NCBI RefSeq assembly: GCF_004208415.1
Contig: NZ_CP035758.1
Coordinates: 6,138,001-6,202,000 of the forward strand
DNA: 64,000 bases
Direction: 5' to 3'
Source: Ktedonosporobacter rubrisoli
Lineage (GTDB): Bacteria > Chloroflexota > Ktedonobacteria > Ktedonobacterales > Ktedonobacteraceae
The notes beneath the pieces are model-generated. The model made no database searches and had not been told where the DNA came from. It worked only from the letters and a program-made list of their open reading frames with translations. Below, one piece after another: positions 25,948 to 35,208 of this stretch (the stretch's first letter is position 1; every line of letters begins with the position of its first letter). Both the position numbers and the translations under genes were made by a program.

Positions 25948-26721
25948 ATGGGTCCTTATGCTTCTGTCAGAAGAGGCGCAGGGAGGCAAGCAGTCACGAT
26001 ACGGCTTTTCCAATCTTTTACGGGAATACTCGCACTAACCATACTGCTTTTGCTAGCTCTGACTGGCTGTAACGGCCTGGCCACTCCGCAGGCCGCCAGC
26101 GATCAACTGAGCATTCAGCAAGCACCGAAGGCTCGCCTGACGTATGTGGCTATCGGCGCCTCTGACACCTTTGGCATCGGGACCAGCGATCCCCGCACAG
26201 AAAGCTGGCCGGCGGATCTGGCTGCGCGGCTGGGTCCGGATGTACGCCTGGTTAATCTTGGTGTGCCTGGCATCCATGTTCGCCAGGCGTTGAACATAGA
26301 ACTACCCGTGGCGCTCGATACACACCCGGATCTTATAACTATCTGGCTGGCGGTCAACGATCTTGCCGATAATGTGCCCGTGGCTGGCTATCAACACGAT
26401 CTCGATTTGCTGCTCGACCGCTTGCAGGCCCGACTGCCTCACACGCATATCGCTGTGGCCAATGTGCCCGATCTTACCCTGTTGCCGCACTTTCGCTCAG
26501 CTAATACAGAGCAATTACATCGACAAATCTCAAATTACAATGCGGCTATTGCTACGGTTGTAGATAAGCATCACGTTTTACTGGTTGATCTCTCCCAGAC
26601 CTGGAGCTTGCTTAGCGTCCATCCCGAATATATTAGCGGCGATGGCTTTCACCCAAGCAATGCTGGCTATGCTCAGCTGGCGATGATCTTCTACCAGGCT
26701 CTTCAGCAGAATCGCCCATGA
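25948..26721 (+). CDS. SGNH/GDSL-hydrolase lipoprotein
   Basis: An exported esterase-like lipoprotein of 257 residues. A long N-terminal signal ends in the lipobox LTGC (Cys near residue 41). The SGNH blocks are present: block I AIGASDTFG with the serine, block II glycine in LVNLGVPG, block III WLAVNDL, and block V DGFHPSNAGY with Asp and His. It should act on the outer face of the membrane on esters or sugar acyl groups. Its stop overlaps the start of the FtsX permease (ATGA), so the two are translationally coupled. A clear paralogue lies at 35209. Confidence 0.85.
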   Translation: MGPYASVRRGAGRQAVTIRLFQSFTGILALTILLLLALTGCNGLATPQAASDQLSIQQAPKARLTYVAIGASDTFGIGTSDPRTESWPADLAARLGPDVRLVNLGVPGIHVRQALNIELPVALDTHPDLITIWLAVNDLADNVPVAGYQHDLDLLLDRLQARLPHTHIAVANVPDLTLLPHFRSANTEQLHRQISNYNAAIATVVDKHHVLLVDLSQTWSLLSVHPEYISGDGFHPSNAGYAQLAMIFYQALQQNRP

Positions 26722-29700
26722 CTGACTTTTTTGGCATCCCAATCGAGACCCTCACGCAGAGCTTAATCATCATCACCTGTAGCATTGTCGCTGGGGTGAT
26801 CTTGCTAGCCCTTGGCAATGCCATCTTCTTTAAAATAGGCGTGCGCAATATTTCGCGCCGGCGCCTGCAAATGGTGCTTATAGTTTTTGCGCTCATGCTC
26901 TCGACGACGCTGCTTTCCAGCGTGCTGGCCACAGGAGATGTGCTGACGGCAGCTGTCCAATCGGTGGCGGTCTATAACTGGGGTAATATCGATGAGTTGA
27001 TCGAGGGTGGACGCGGCGAGCTGGGGCTCTATAGGGACGATATTTATACCAGGCTGCATTCTTATGCCGAGCGCAATCCGCATATTGCGGCCGTGGGAGC
27101 AGCGCTACGCGAGAGCGAATTGCTGATCGCCGATCAGAGCTCGCGCCAGGTGCGCTCACAGGTGACGGCTTTGGGCGTGCTACCGGGTAGCGAGCGTGGC
27201 TTCGGCGGCATGCAGGATCAGACCAATGGCAAACAATTGACGATCGGCGAACTGGGTTCCGATCAGGCCTATCTCAACCTTACGCTGGCTCAACTGCTCA
27301 ATGCCCGCGCTGGCGATAAGCTGTATCTCTACTCGCAACGCTGGCCTGGCCAGCGCTATACGCTCCATGTCAGAGCGATTGTGGGCAATAACGGCCTGGT
27401 TGGCGATAGTCCTTACCTGCTGACCCATGTGCAAACCTTTCAGCAGATCGAGCATGCCAGTCACAAGATCAATCAGATCTTTATTGCTAACGCTGGCGGT
27501 GGTGGCGTGAGCGGTGTTGACCTGTCCACGACTGTCTCGCAGGCCCTTGAGGATCAGCTCCCTCATCATGTGCATGTGATCAAGGTGAAAGAGCAGGGCG
27601 TGCAGAACTCACAGAAGGCTCAGGATATCTTCTCACGCATCTTTGCACTTTTTGCGCTCTTTGCCCTGGCCATCAGCCTGCTCTTGATCTTTCTGATCTT
27701 TGTGCTCCTGGCAGCCGAACGGCGCTCCGAGATGGGCATGGCGCGCGCTTTGGGTGTGCAGCGCCATCAGCTTGTGCTGATGTTCCTTTTTGAGGGTGCG
27801 GTGTACGATCTGCTGGCTTCTTTTATCGGGCTTCTCCTGGGAGTGGGAGTGGGCGCGCTGCTGGTCACGCTGCTTGGCCCCATTCTTACGCGCTTCAACT
27901 TTCCGCTCAAGCTGACGTTCCAGCCCCATAGCCTGATCATCGCTTACTGCCTGGGAGTGATTTTTACTTTCTTTTCAGTGGCACTTTCTTCCTGGATCGT
28001 TAGCCGCATGACGGTGGTAGAGGCCATACGCGATCTACCCGAGCCGGCTCGCCCGATCTATGCGCTGCGTGAGTTGCCCAGCCGCCTGGCCACCCTGAGC
28101 AAACAAATGCTACGCGTGCGCGCTGGCACAGAAAAACGTCCCTTGCGCTATGGGCGTCGCATCTTACTGGAATATCTGCCGGCGGTTCTGCTCGCTTTGC
28201 TGAGCACGCTGACCCGCCTGGGCCTGCTTCCGCTGTTGGCAGGGATCGGCTTTATGCGCCTTGGCCTTGATACACTGCAGATCATCCCTTTTTCGCTCGG
28301 GCTCTCGCTGGTAATTATTGGGGCCGGCCTGCTGCTCAAAACGCTGCTCGAACAGGGCTTTCTGCTGATATGCCGCAAGTATAGTCTTGGCGAGGCGAGC
28401 CAGAAGAGCATTGCCGGCATCAGTATCGCTCTGATGGGCCTGGCGCTTGTGGCCTATTGGGCGCTGCCTTTTGACGCCCTGGCCAGGCTGGGCTTGCCGC
28501 GTTTTGCGGCCGGGATCGAGGTCTTTTTTGTGGCCGGCTTTATGATGATCCTGGGCATGGTCTGGGCACTCATCACTAACGCCGAGATCCTGACGCGGCC
28601 CCTGCTGGCTCTCTGCAGTCGCTTAGCAGGTTTCTATGCGATCGCGAAGCTTGCTTCGGCCTATCCCTTGCAGCGCCGCTTGCGCACCGGGCTGAGCATC
28701 ATTATGTTTAGTATGGTCGTCTTTACAATGACGGTGATGGCAGTGATCACCAATTCGATGCAGCAAACCTATGTCGATATCAATGCGCAAACAGGTGGCT
28801 ATGATATCCAGGCCAAAGCCTATTTCAAGGCACTACCGGACCTCTCTTCTTCCCTGGCAAAGAATGGCATTGATCCCCGCTCCTTCTCGGTTATCGGCGA
28901 GCGCACCACCACTGCGGTAGGCGTGCTTCAGCTTAGCGCAAATGCCCCGCGCTGGTCGCTCTATCCGGCACAGGTGGTGAGCGGCGGTTTTCTGCAGGGC
29001 TATGGTCTGCACTTAACGGCACGGGCCCAGGGCCTTACTAGCGATAGTGCCGTCTGGCAGGCCTTACAGAGCCATCCCGATTACGCACTTATCGATAGTA
29101 GCGCGCTGCCCTATAATTCCAATGATCTCTTAGCGCCGGTCTATGATCCAAATACGCCATCAGCCTCGCAGGCCGGGATTTCTGCCACCCCGCCCGGACT
29201 CGATCCGCGCTACACCTTCGCCCTGAGCGGCGTCTATCAGGGCGAAAAGAGCTTTCCGGCTACGCCTCTCTGGGTGATTGGGCTGCAAAACCAGAAAGCC
29301 GTCAAACTTACAATTATTGGCGTTGTCGATAATAGCGATAGCGCGCACTTCGGGCTCTACATCCCACAATCGAGCTATAGCAGCGGGATCGCCAATCCCA
29401 AGGGCAGCCAGGGGGATACGCCCGAGGCGCAGACCTATTACTTTAAGGCGGCGCCGGGACAGGACAAGCGTGGACTGGCTCTGAAGCTTGGTTCGGCCTT
29501 TCTTGATGATGGCCTGGAAACTACGGTACTTGAGGATGCGATCTGGCAGTTGCGGGGACCGCGCATTCTGCTCAGCAACGTCTTGCTGGGTATAGTGGGC
29601 ATCACGCTTTTGCTTGGCGTGGCCGCCCTGGCAATTACCGGGACGCGCGCGGTGGTCGAACGCCGACAGCAGATAGGAATGCTGCGCGCGCTGGGCTGTG

Positions 29701-29975
29701 GGCGCAAGCTTATTCAGGGCGCATTTTTGCTCGAATCTTTCCTGGTCGGAGCGCTGGGCAGCGCGCTTGGCATTGTGCTGGGCCTGATCCTGGCGCGCAA
29801 TATCTTCGCTGCCAATTTCTTCGAGCGCTACCAGACCGGCCTGACCTTCGGTATTCCCTGGCAGCAATTGGCCCTGATCGTTGGCGTGGCGCTGCTGGCC
29901 TCTTTTCTTGGCGCGCTCTTGCCGGCCTGGCAGGCGGGCAAAGTAGCTCCGGCCGAGGCCTTGCGCTATCAATAG
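26718..29975 (+). CDS. Large FtsX-type ABC permease
   Basis: A 1085-residue permease with two FtsX/MacB-type domains. The first membrane block is near residues 300-440, with the cytoplasmic coupling sequence ERRSEMGMARALGVQRHQLV. A central block of helices spans about 480-680. A second FtsX domain near 950-1080 has ERRQQIGMLRALGCGRKLIQ and ends PAWQAGKVAPAEALRYQ. Large extracellular domains lie between. Such permeases work with a LolD/MacB-type ATPase to move or release lipids or lipoproteins; no ATPase gene is present here. It is coupled to the SGNH lipoprotein, which recalls the tesA-ybbA-ybbP neighbourhood of E. coli. Confidence 0.88.
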   Translation: MTDFFGIPIETLTQSLIIITCSIVAGVILLALGNAIFFKIGVRNISRRRLQMVLIVFALMLSTTLLSSVLATGDVLTAAVQSVAVYNWGNIDELIEGGRGELGLYRDDIYTRLHSYAERNPHIAAVGAALRESELLIADQSSRQVRSQVTALGVLPGSERGFGGMQDQTNGKQLTIGELGSDQAYLNLTLAQLLNARAGDKLYLYSQRWPGQRYTLHVRAIVGNNGLVGDSPYLLTHVQTFQQIEHASHKINQIFIANAGGGGVSGVDLSTTVSQALEDQLPHHVHVIKVKEQGVQNSQKAQDIFSRIFALFALFALAISLLLIFLIFVLLAAERRSEMGMARALGVQRHQLVLMFLFEGAVYDLLASFIGLLLGVGVGALLVTLLGPILTRFNFPLKLTFQPHSLIIAYCLGVIFTFFSVALSSWIVSRMTVVEAIRDLPEPARPIYALRELPSRLATLSKQMLRVRAGTEKRPLRYGRRILLEYLPAVLLALLSTLTRLGLLPLLAGIGFMRLGLDTLQIIPFSLGLSLVIIGAGLLLKTLLEQGFLLICRKYSLGEASQKSIAGISIALMGLALVAYWALPFDALARLGLPRFAAGIEVFFVAGFMMILGMVWALITNAEILTRPLLALCSRLAGFYAIAKLASAYPLQRRLRTGLSIIMFSMVVFTMTVMAVITNSMQQTYVDINAQTGGYDIQAKAYFKALPDLSSSLAKNGIDPRSFSVIGERTTTAVGVLQLSANAPRWSLYPAQVVSGGFLQGYGLHLTARAQGLTSDSAVWQALQSHPDYALIDSSALPYNSNDLLAPVYDPNTPSASQAGISATPPGLDPRYTFALSGVYQGEKSFPATPLWVIGLQNQKAVKLTIIGVVDNSDSAHFGLYIPQSSYSSGIANPKGSQGDTPEAQTYYFKAAPGQDKRGLALKLGSAFLDDGLETTVLEDAIWQLRGPRILLSNVLLGIVGITLLLGVAALAITGTRAVVERRQQIGMLRALGCGRKLIQGAFLLESFLVGALGSALGIVLGLILARNIFAANFFERYQTGLTFGIPWQQLALIVGVALLASFLGALLPAWQAGKVAPAEALRYQ

Positions 29976-30179
29976 CTCCAGGGATTGGGCAGCACGATGA
30001 GGAGGGTGACAAGAAATCCGTCCCTCTTCCGAGCAAGTATGAGGGAATGATACAGGCGTTCTTGCTTCACACTCTCGTGCAGTTGGTAGAAGCTGTGCAA
30101 ACAGGCCCGGCTCAAAGCAACTGTCATTGAAGCGACAGCCCTCTAAGCAACGAGCCTGAACCTAACTACCTTCCTTCCC

Positions 30180-30650
30180 TTATGCTTTTGCCTGATCTCC
30201 GAGCGCCACGCCATAGGCAAATTGGCCGGGGTCCAGGGGCGCATTCCGGTTTGAGATATCCTGGACAATGCGCCATACGCCATCCGCTTCGCGCTTCCAG
30301 ACAGTGATAGACTTGATGACGTGGGTTACAGTTTTGCCATCCCTCGTCGGAATTTCCAGCGTGACCGTATTCCGTTTATATCCCAGATCGCCAGAGCTCT
30401 CTAACTCATCATCGCGGATGGAACGCTTCATCTGCACTTTCTGCGCTCTTGCGCAAGCAGCCTTCCAAAAATCTGCGATAGCCTCTCGCCCTTCAATAAT
30501 TTCTCCATCTTCAATCAAAAGCTTCGCATCAGCAGTGTAGACCGAAGCCATAGCTATATAGTCTCCATCATAGAAAGTTTTTTCATAGGCCCGACCGAAC
30601 TGTTCGGATGATTGTTTATCAAAAGTGGTCATAGCAAGAGCTGTTGGCAT
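30180..30650 (-). CDS. SnoaL-like / nuclear transport factor 2-like protein
   Basis: A 156-residue NTF2-fold protein of the SgcJ/YybH-like type. It has GRAYEKTFYDGDYIAMASVY, then TADAKLLIEDGEIIEGREAI and a closing WKREADGVWRIVQDISNRNA, all typical of the DUF4440/SnoaL group. Members include small isomerases, hydratases and stress proteins, so no reaction can be given. The ATG at 30650 is chosen because AAAGGA precedes it; the open frame to 30911 runs across the divergent TetR gene. It diverges from that TetR regulator, with two related inverted repeats between them. Confidence 0.8.
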   Translation of the reverse strand: MPTALAMTTFDKQSSEQFGRAYEKTFYDGDYIAMASVYTADAKLLIEDGEIIEGREAIADFWKAACARAQKVQMKRSIRDDELESSGDLGYKRNTVTLEIPTRDGKTVTHVIKSITVWKREADGVWRIVQDISNRNAPLDPGQFAYGVALGDQAKA

Positions 30651-30738
30651 CTGCTTGTTTTCCTTTCGTGCTTTACTTTCCCTGGAGTAGCTTTCACGCG
30701 CTGCTCCAGAAGTTGAACGATTGACAGAGAGATTCATT

Positions 30739-30747
30739 TGTGACACA
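30739..30747. promoter_or_regulatory. Candidate TetR operator, site 1
   Basis: TGTGACACA, a palindrome with core GTGACAC, lies between the divergent SnoaL and TetR genes. The second site at 30821-30831 shares the GTGNCAC core. Confidence 0.45.
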
Positions 30748-30820
30748 TATGCTCTATGTGGTATCCACTCTTCCCGAAGTGTAATTGAGCGGTTCAGGAG
30801 AGACAAGAACAGGTCAGAAG

Positions 30821-30831
30821 AAGTGTCACTT
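30821..30831. promoter_or_regulatory. Candidate TetR operator, site 2
   Basis: AAGTGTCACTT is an 11-base odd palindrome ending 20 bases before the TetR start codon, where binding would block its transcription or early elongation. Confidence 0.45.
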
Positions 30832-30850
30832 ATGAGACAAGGAGCAAAAA

Positions 30851-31462
30851 ATGACTCAAAACTGCCGCGATTTGCGAGTGAGACGGACGCACAAGCTTTT
30901 GCGAGAGGCACTGGTATCCTTGATCGAAGAGCAACGCTTTGACGCTCTGACAGTGGAAGCGATTGCCGAGCGCGCGATGGTCAGCCGAGCCGCATTTTAT
31001 CGGCACTATCAGGATAAATATGATCTTGTTGAACAGATCTTTGCAGAAGCTATGCAGACAATGATGCACGACATCGACCAGGGTTGGAGCCTAGCCGAGC
31101 AAGATCATCCACCTGAAGCCTGGGTGAGGCTCTTCGAGCATTTTACGGCCTACAGGAGGCTCTATCGTGCCTTGCTCGGAGAAAAGGGAAGTCCCTGGTT
31201 TCAGACCAGAATGCGCGCCTATCTGGCTGAAGTAATTAGTGAACGGACAGCAGGGCTCACCTTCGCGCCAAATCAGAAGCGTTTGCGGGCACTACGTGCC
31301 TTCTCTTCAGGCTTCGTACCTACACTACTGGCCGGTATGTTGGTCGATGCCATTTCCTGGTGGTTTGAGCAGGAGCAGCCTGACCTTCCTCGGCAGATCG
31401 CCATTTCCTGCTACAATCTTGTAATTTCTACGCTCAAAGAAGCAAGTCGATGGGAAGAATAA
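30851..31462 (+). CDS. TetR/AcrR family transcriptional regulator
   Basis: A 203-residue repressor. The N-terminal HTH (residues about 10-58) reads RRTHKLLREALVSLIEE, then LTVEAIAERAMVSRAAFYRH with the standard recognition helix and YQDKYDLVEQIF. The C-terminal ligand domain is helical and resembles the TetR_C_7/C_8 type found in Chloroflexi and Firmicutes. An AAGGAG lies 9 bases upstream of the ATG. Its divergent neighbour is the SnoaL-like gene, with candidate operators in the shared region, so that gene is the likely target. Confidence 0.88.
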   Translation: MTQNCRDLRVRRTHKLLREALVSLIEEQRFDALTVEAIAERAMVSRAAFYRHYQDKYDLVEQIFAEAMQTMMHDIDQGWSLAEQDHPPEAWVRLFEHFTAYRRLYRALLGEKGSPWFQTRMRAYLAEVISERTAGLTFAPNQKRLRALRAFSSGFVPTLLAGMLVDAISWWFEQEQPDLPRQIAISCYNLVISTLKEASRWEE

Positions 31463-31704
31463 ATTGCCAGACCACGCCTCGTTGCGCTTCTCGCTGCCGC
31501 CAGATTCCCTTGGCACATAGAGGCTTTCCCACACAAGTGACACACGCACTTTCTGTTCCATATAAAGATGCTATACTCTAGGAGATAGAGGCGATCCACG
31601 CTCCTATCGCTTGCACAATCCCATTCGTGCATAGGTGCCATTATGCGTATAGTTATAATACCATTGCGACAAACAGATAGAGTATTTTATGAGGAGAAGT
31701 AAAT

Positions 31705-32397
31705 TTGCAGCAGCCACCCTATCAACCACCATCGAAGCAACAGCCGCCATTTGCTCCACCGCCGCCACCAGAGCAGCAACCACCAGCAGCATACCCATCC
31801 TATTATCAGCCATATCCGGGCCAGGCTGGTTATCCTCCCGCGTACGGCGGTTACCAACCTCCACAGTCAGTCACGAAAACGTCGGGAAAGATCGCGTTAA
31901 AGTATGGGCTGATCTTTGGGGCAGTCCTGGCAGCCGTCGCCTTGCTTCAATTCGGAAGCAGCCGCTTGCTTAATCCTTCCATACTAGAGATGGCAAGGCG
32001 CTACTATCTCTCGGCTTCCCAGCTCAGCTTCTTCTTCCAGCTTATAGCTGTGTTTTTCACGTTGATTTACTGGTCTATCTACTTCCTGGCTGGCTTCTTT
32101 TCAGCGCGACGTGCAGGTGAGATGAAGGCAGCAAGCACCGCCTGTCTGTGGGCGGCTCTCTGTTACTTTGTCATCGATTGTCTGCTGCTTGTCCTCAATG
32201 TCATCCTCACCATGAGCGTATTTAGGGGAAGGCTACCTGGGAGCTACCTCGGCGTTCTCGCCCAGGGTGTCATGCTCAATCTCATTCTAAATATCGCACT
32301 GGGGATTGGTGTTGGCGCGCTCGGCGGGCTACTCGGTAAAAATCTTGCTAACAAGCAAGGAGCTCCAAGGCCGCCTACCTATTCATCTCCGGCATAG
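31705..32397 (+). CDS. Membrane protein with proline-rich N-terminal tail
   Basis: A 230-residue protein of unknown function. The first 55 residues are a Pro/Gln/Tyr-rich tail (PPYQPP, APPPPPEQQPP, YPSYYQPYPGQAGYPPAYGG) like those of bacterial DUF4190/YIP-type proteins. Four hydrophobic helices follow near residues 68-88, 108-132, 145-172 and 190-215, the last Gly-rich. The start is a TTG with GAGGAG 8 bases upstream; no ATG fits. Tails of this kind often mediate protein contacts at the membrane. Confidence 0.65.
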   Translation: MQQPPYQPPSKQQPPFAPPPPPEQQPPAAYPSYYQPYPGQAGYPPAYGGYQPPQSVTKTSGKIALKYGLIFGAVLAAVALLQFGSSRLLNPSILEMARRYYLSASQLSFFFQLIAVFFTLIYWSIYFLAGFFSARRAGEMKAASTACLWAALCYFVIDCLLLVLNVILTMSVFRGRLPGSYLGVLAQGVMLNLILNIALGIGVGALGGLLGKNLANKQGAPRPPTYSSPA

Positions 32398-32474
32398 GAA
32401 AGCCGTTCAAAGCAATAACAGGATGTTAGCGCCAGAGCGACACAAAAACATGACTCGTCCTCCAAATATGGGAC

Positions 32475-32503
32475 TTGTCCGGGGGTCCACGCTCTGCTAC
32501 ACT
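32475..32503 (+). promoter_or_regulatory. Possible promoter of the carbonic anhydrase gene
   Basis: TTGTCC (32475-32480), a 17-nt spacer and TACACT (32498-32503), 48 bases before the start codon. Confidence 0.4.
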
Positions 32504-32550
32504 GAGGGGGCAAAACCCGATTACATAAACTGAAAGAAGGATATTTAATC

Positions 32551-33126
32551 ATGCCTGATGAATTTCTGGCAAACAACGAGCGCTTTTTACAGCAAAACAC
32601 CTTGCCACTTATCGGGCACGCTCCCCGCAAGCATACCGCCGTTGTAACGTGTATGGATTGCCGCCTGGTGCGCATGTTCGAGGACGCGCTGGGCCTGGAG
32701 CGCGGCGACGTTCTGGAACTGCGCACGGCCGGGGCCACGATCTCGGAGCCTGAGCGCCCCGCAGGTGCTAACGACCTGATTCGCTCGCTGGCTGGCGGCG
32801 TCTATCTCTTAGGAGTGCGACAGGTCCTTGTCATTGGCCATACGCAGTGCGGCCTCTCTCATATTGAGCCGGCCACCCTGACTGCCTCCATGCAGGCGCT
32901 GGGAGTAGATCCGCAAAAACTTATTGAGCAGGAGAAGCTAGGCGATATCAACGGGCTGATCAAGTGGCTTGGTGGCTTTAGCGACGTGCACATCAACGTC
33001 AAAGAAGTTGTTGAGGTGATTCGCAGCAGCCCCTATCTCCCGCGTATCCCCGTTCACGGCCTCGTTATCGATATAAACACGGGTAAACTGACATTAGTAG
33101 ATAGAGACACTAGAGGTACTACTTAA
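32551..33126 (+). CDS. Beta-class carbonic anhydrase
   Basis: Reversible hydration of CO2 in the cytoplasm. The 191-residue protein has zinc ligands Cys34 in VVTCMDCRL, His97 and Cys100 in IGHTQCG, and the Asp36/Arg38 dyad that gates the zinc. The N-terminal ANNERFLQQNTLPLIGH and the ending GLVIDINTGKLTLVD resemble small beta-CAs of actinomycete and Chloroflexi type. It is a single gene with AAGAAGGA before the ATG. A MITE-like repeat follows in the next gap. Confidence 0.93.
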   Translation: MPDEFLANNERFLQQNTLPLIGHAPRKHTAVVTCMDCRLVRMFEDALGLERGDVLELRTAGATISEPERPAGANDLIRSLAGGVYLLGVRQVLVIGHTQCGLSHIEPATLTASMQALGVDPQKLIEQEKLGDINGLIKWLGGFSDVHINVKEVVEVIRSSPYLPRIPVHGLVIDINTGKLTLVDRDTRGTT

Positions 33127-33292
33127 CACTTTCTGGTGTGATACAATGCTGATAGCAATATATGATACATTAACCAAGATTTTACGTACAGGTAAATTGG
33201 ATCATACAGCTGCTATCGTCCTACATCAAACACAACTGGTGCCTGATCAGAATTAAAAACGGTGGGTATAGCTTCCCCAACACAAAGCTAGT

Positions 33293-33439
33293 GCTTTGTC
33301 AAGCCGAGATTGACGAGTGCGCCGCCTACGGCGGCAGATGGAGGAGGGAGCTGGGGCACAGCCCCAGGCCCCAGTCAAGGGGCGGCTGCCCCTTGCATCC
33401 CCGCTTGTTTCACGCGTCACGCCAACCTTGACAGACTAC
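33293..33439. repeat. MITE-like palindromic repeat, copy 1
   Basis: About 147 bases bounded by GCTTTGTCAAG and CTTGACAGACTACT, an imperfect terminal inverted repeat. It contains GCCGCC-TAC-GGCGGC and AAGGGGC/GCCCCTT palindromes. The 43-base stretch 33373-33415 is identical to 37257-37299 except for one base. It fills much of the 395-base gap 33127-33521, where no gene is seen. Confidence 0.75.
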
Positions 33440-33521
33440 TAGCGAGAAAGCTCACCGCAGCATAATAGCAAAACACATCGATACTACTCGATGCTGCTTA
33501 TTGCAAAGAAAGGACCTCTTT

Positions 33522-34970
33522 ATGGCAGAAAAGACGCCCATCACGGTGGCTTACGGTGATGGCATTGGGCCTGAAATTATGAGCGCTACGCTCCATATCA
33601 TCACAGAGGCCGGGGCCAACATTGAGATTGAGCCTATTGAAGTTGGTGAAAAAGTCTACTTACGCGGCATTAGCGCGGGTATCGAGCCCAGCGCCTGGGA
33701 ATCGCTGCGCCGCACCCAAGTGTTCCTTAAAGCTCCGATTACTACTCCCCAGGGCGGCGGTTACAAGAGCCTTAACGTGACCACACGCACAACCTTCGGA
33801 CTTTATGCCAACGTTCGCCCCTGCGTAGCCTATTATCCGTTCATTGATACCAAGCATCCAAATATGGATGTAGTGATCATCCGCGAGAACGAAGAAGATA
33901 CCTATACCGGTATCGAATATCGACAGACTCACGATATGATGGAGTCCCTGAAGCTCATAAGTCGTCCGGGCTCCGAAAGAATCGTCCGCTACGCCTTCGA
34001 ATATGCCAGGAGCAACAACCGGAAAAAGGTTACCTGCTTCATGAAAGATAATATCATGAAGTTAACCGATGGCCTGTTCCACAAAGTATTCGACGAAATC
34101 GCCAAAGAATATCCCGATATCCAGAACGAGAGCTGGATCGTCGATATTGGCGCCGCCAAGCTTGCCGATACGCCCGAGTCCTTTGACGTGGTGGTCATGC
34201 CCAATCTGTATGGCGACATCCTCTCAGACGTAGCCGCGCAGATTGCCGGGTCCGTTGGTCTGGCGGGTTCAGCCAACATCGGCGAGCAGTGTGCGATGTT
34301 TGAGGCCATTCACGGCTCAGCGCCGCGTCGCGCCGGTCAGAATCTTGCCAATCCCTCCGGCTTGCTGCTCGGGGCAGTCTTGATGCTTGTGCATATCAAC
34401 CAGCCCGACGTCGCTACACGCGTACACAATGCCTGGCTGAAAACTATCGAGGATGGCATCCATACCTATGACATCTACACCGAGGGTGTAAGCAAGCAAA
34501 AAGTTGGGACCAAAGAGTTCGCGGATGCCGTTGTCGCCCGCCTGGGACAGCGCCCCGAGAAGCTTAAGGCCGTCAACTATACTTCAGCTCCGCGCAAGGC
34601 CCCCGAGAAGCATGCAACTCAGCAGACAGCTCCCGAAAAGAAAGAGCTGGTCGGCATCGATGTCTTCCTTGATTGGAGCAATGGCTCAGCCAATCAACTT
34701 GGCGAACAGCTCCAGCACGCCAACGGCGATGGCCTTGAGCTCACTATTATCACTAACCGCGGGGCCAAGGTCTGGCCAAACGGATTGCCCGAGACCTTTA
34801 CTACCGATCATTGGCGCTGCCGCTTCCTCTCCAAAGGGGGCTCGACCAGCCACAAACAGATCACGGCACTGCTGCAGCGTCTCGCTGCCAGCGGCTTTGA
34901 CTTCATCAAGACCGAGAACCTTTACACCTTTGATGGCCAGAACGGCTTCTCACAGGTACCAGGCGAATAG
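33522..34970 (+). CDS. icd: NADP-dependent isocitrate dehydrogenase, long form
   Basis: TCA-cycle enzyme giving 2-oxoglutarate, CO2 and NADPH. The 482-residue protein starts ITVAYGDGIGPEIM and has the substrate loop SLNVTTRTTFGLYANVRP. The Mg/cofactor region is VVMPNLYGDILSDVAAQIAG, and HGSAP is present. After residue about 355 a linker of Ala/Pro/Lys leads to a C-terminal domain of about 100 residues, as in the Thermus/Rickettsia-type enzymes. AAAGGA lies 7 bases before the ATG at 33522, which is preferred over the upstream TTG at 33501. Confidence 0.93.
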   Translation: MAEKTPITVAYGDGIGPEIMSATLHIITEAGANIEIEPIEVGEKVYLRGISAGIEPSAWESLRRTQVFLKAPITTPQGGGYKSLNVTTRTTFGLYANVRPCVAYYPFIDTKHPNMDVVIIRENEEDTYTGIEYRQTHDMMESLKLISRPGSERIVRYAFEYARSNNRKKVTCFMKDNIMKLTDGLFHKVFDEIAKEYPDIQNESWIVDIGAAKLADTPESFDVVVMPNLYGDILSDVAAQIAGSVGLAGSANIGEQCAMFEAIHGSAPRRAGQNLANPSGLLLGAVLMLVHINQPDVATRVHNAWLKTIEDGIHTYDIYTEGVSKQKVGTKEFADAVVARLGQRPEKLKAVNYTSAPRKAPEKHATQQTAPEKKELVGIDVFLDWSNGSANQLGEQLQHANGDGLELTIITNRGAKVWPNGLPETFTTDHWRCRFLSKGGSTSHKQITALLQRLAASGFDFIKTENLYTFDGQNGFSQVPGE

Positions 34971-35000
34971 CATAGCAATTCAAGCGGTTCTCGTATCCTC

Positions 35001-35064
35001 TGCATTCAGAAGAGCTGCCCAAGCAGCTTGCAAGGTGCGCTTGCATCTTGCTTATCTGAATGCA
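35001..35064. ncRNA. Three-way-junction-like structured element
   Basis: A perfect 10-bp outer helix (TGCATTCAGA 35001-35010 with TCTGAATGCA 35055-35064) encloses two perfect 6-bp hairpins. The first is AGCTGC-CCAA-GCAGCT (35013-35028), the second TGCAAG-GTGCG-CTTGCA (35029-35045). A further stem GGC..ATTC/GAATGCC follows at 35066-35084. It lies between icd and the second SGNH gene. The strand is uncertain, and no promoter or T-run was found. It could be a 3'-UTR element of icd, a leader element or a small RNA. Confidence 0.55.
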
Positions 35065-35208
35065 AGGCCCATTCAGGAATGCCGGCTACTTGCGGCTAGC
35101 GCATATGGGAAGAAAAGATAAAATGCAGATCTTGCTTATAGCCCGCTTTAACAAGACCTGGAGCTTAGCATACAGGCCCACAGAACGCTACAGCCCAGAA
35201 GCAGAAAG

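Noticed and set aside
29160..29972. 270-codon minus-strand frame
   Set aside because: Shadow of the FtsX permease; composition not protein-like.
33127..33521. CRISPR-like repeats in intergenic palindromes
   Set aside because: Single dispersed copies with no regular spacers; they fit a MITE/REP family.
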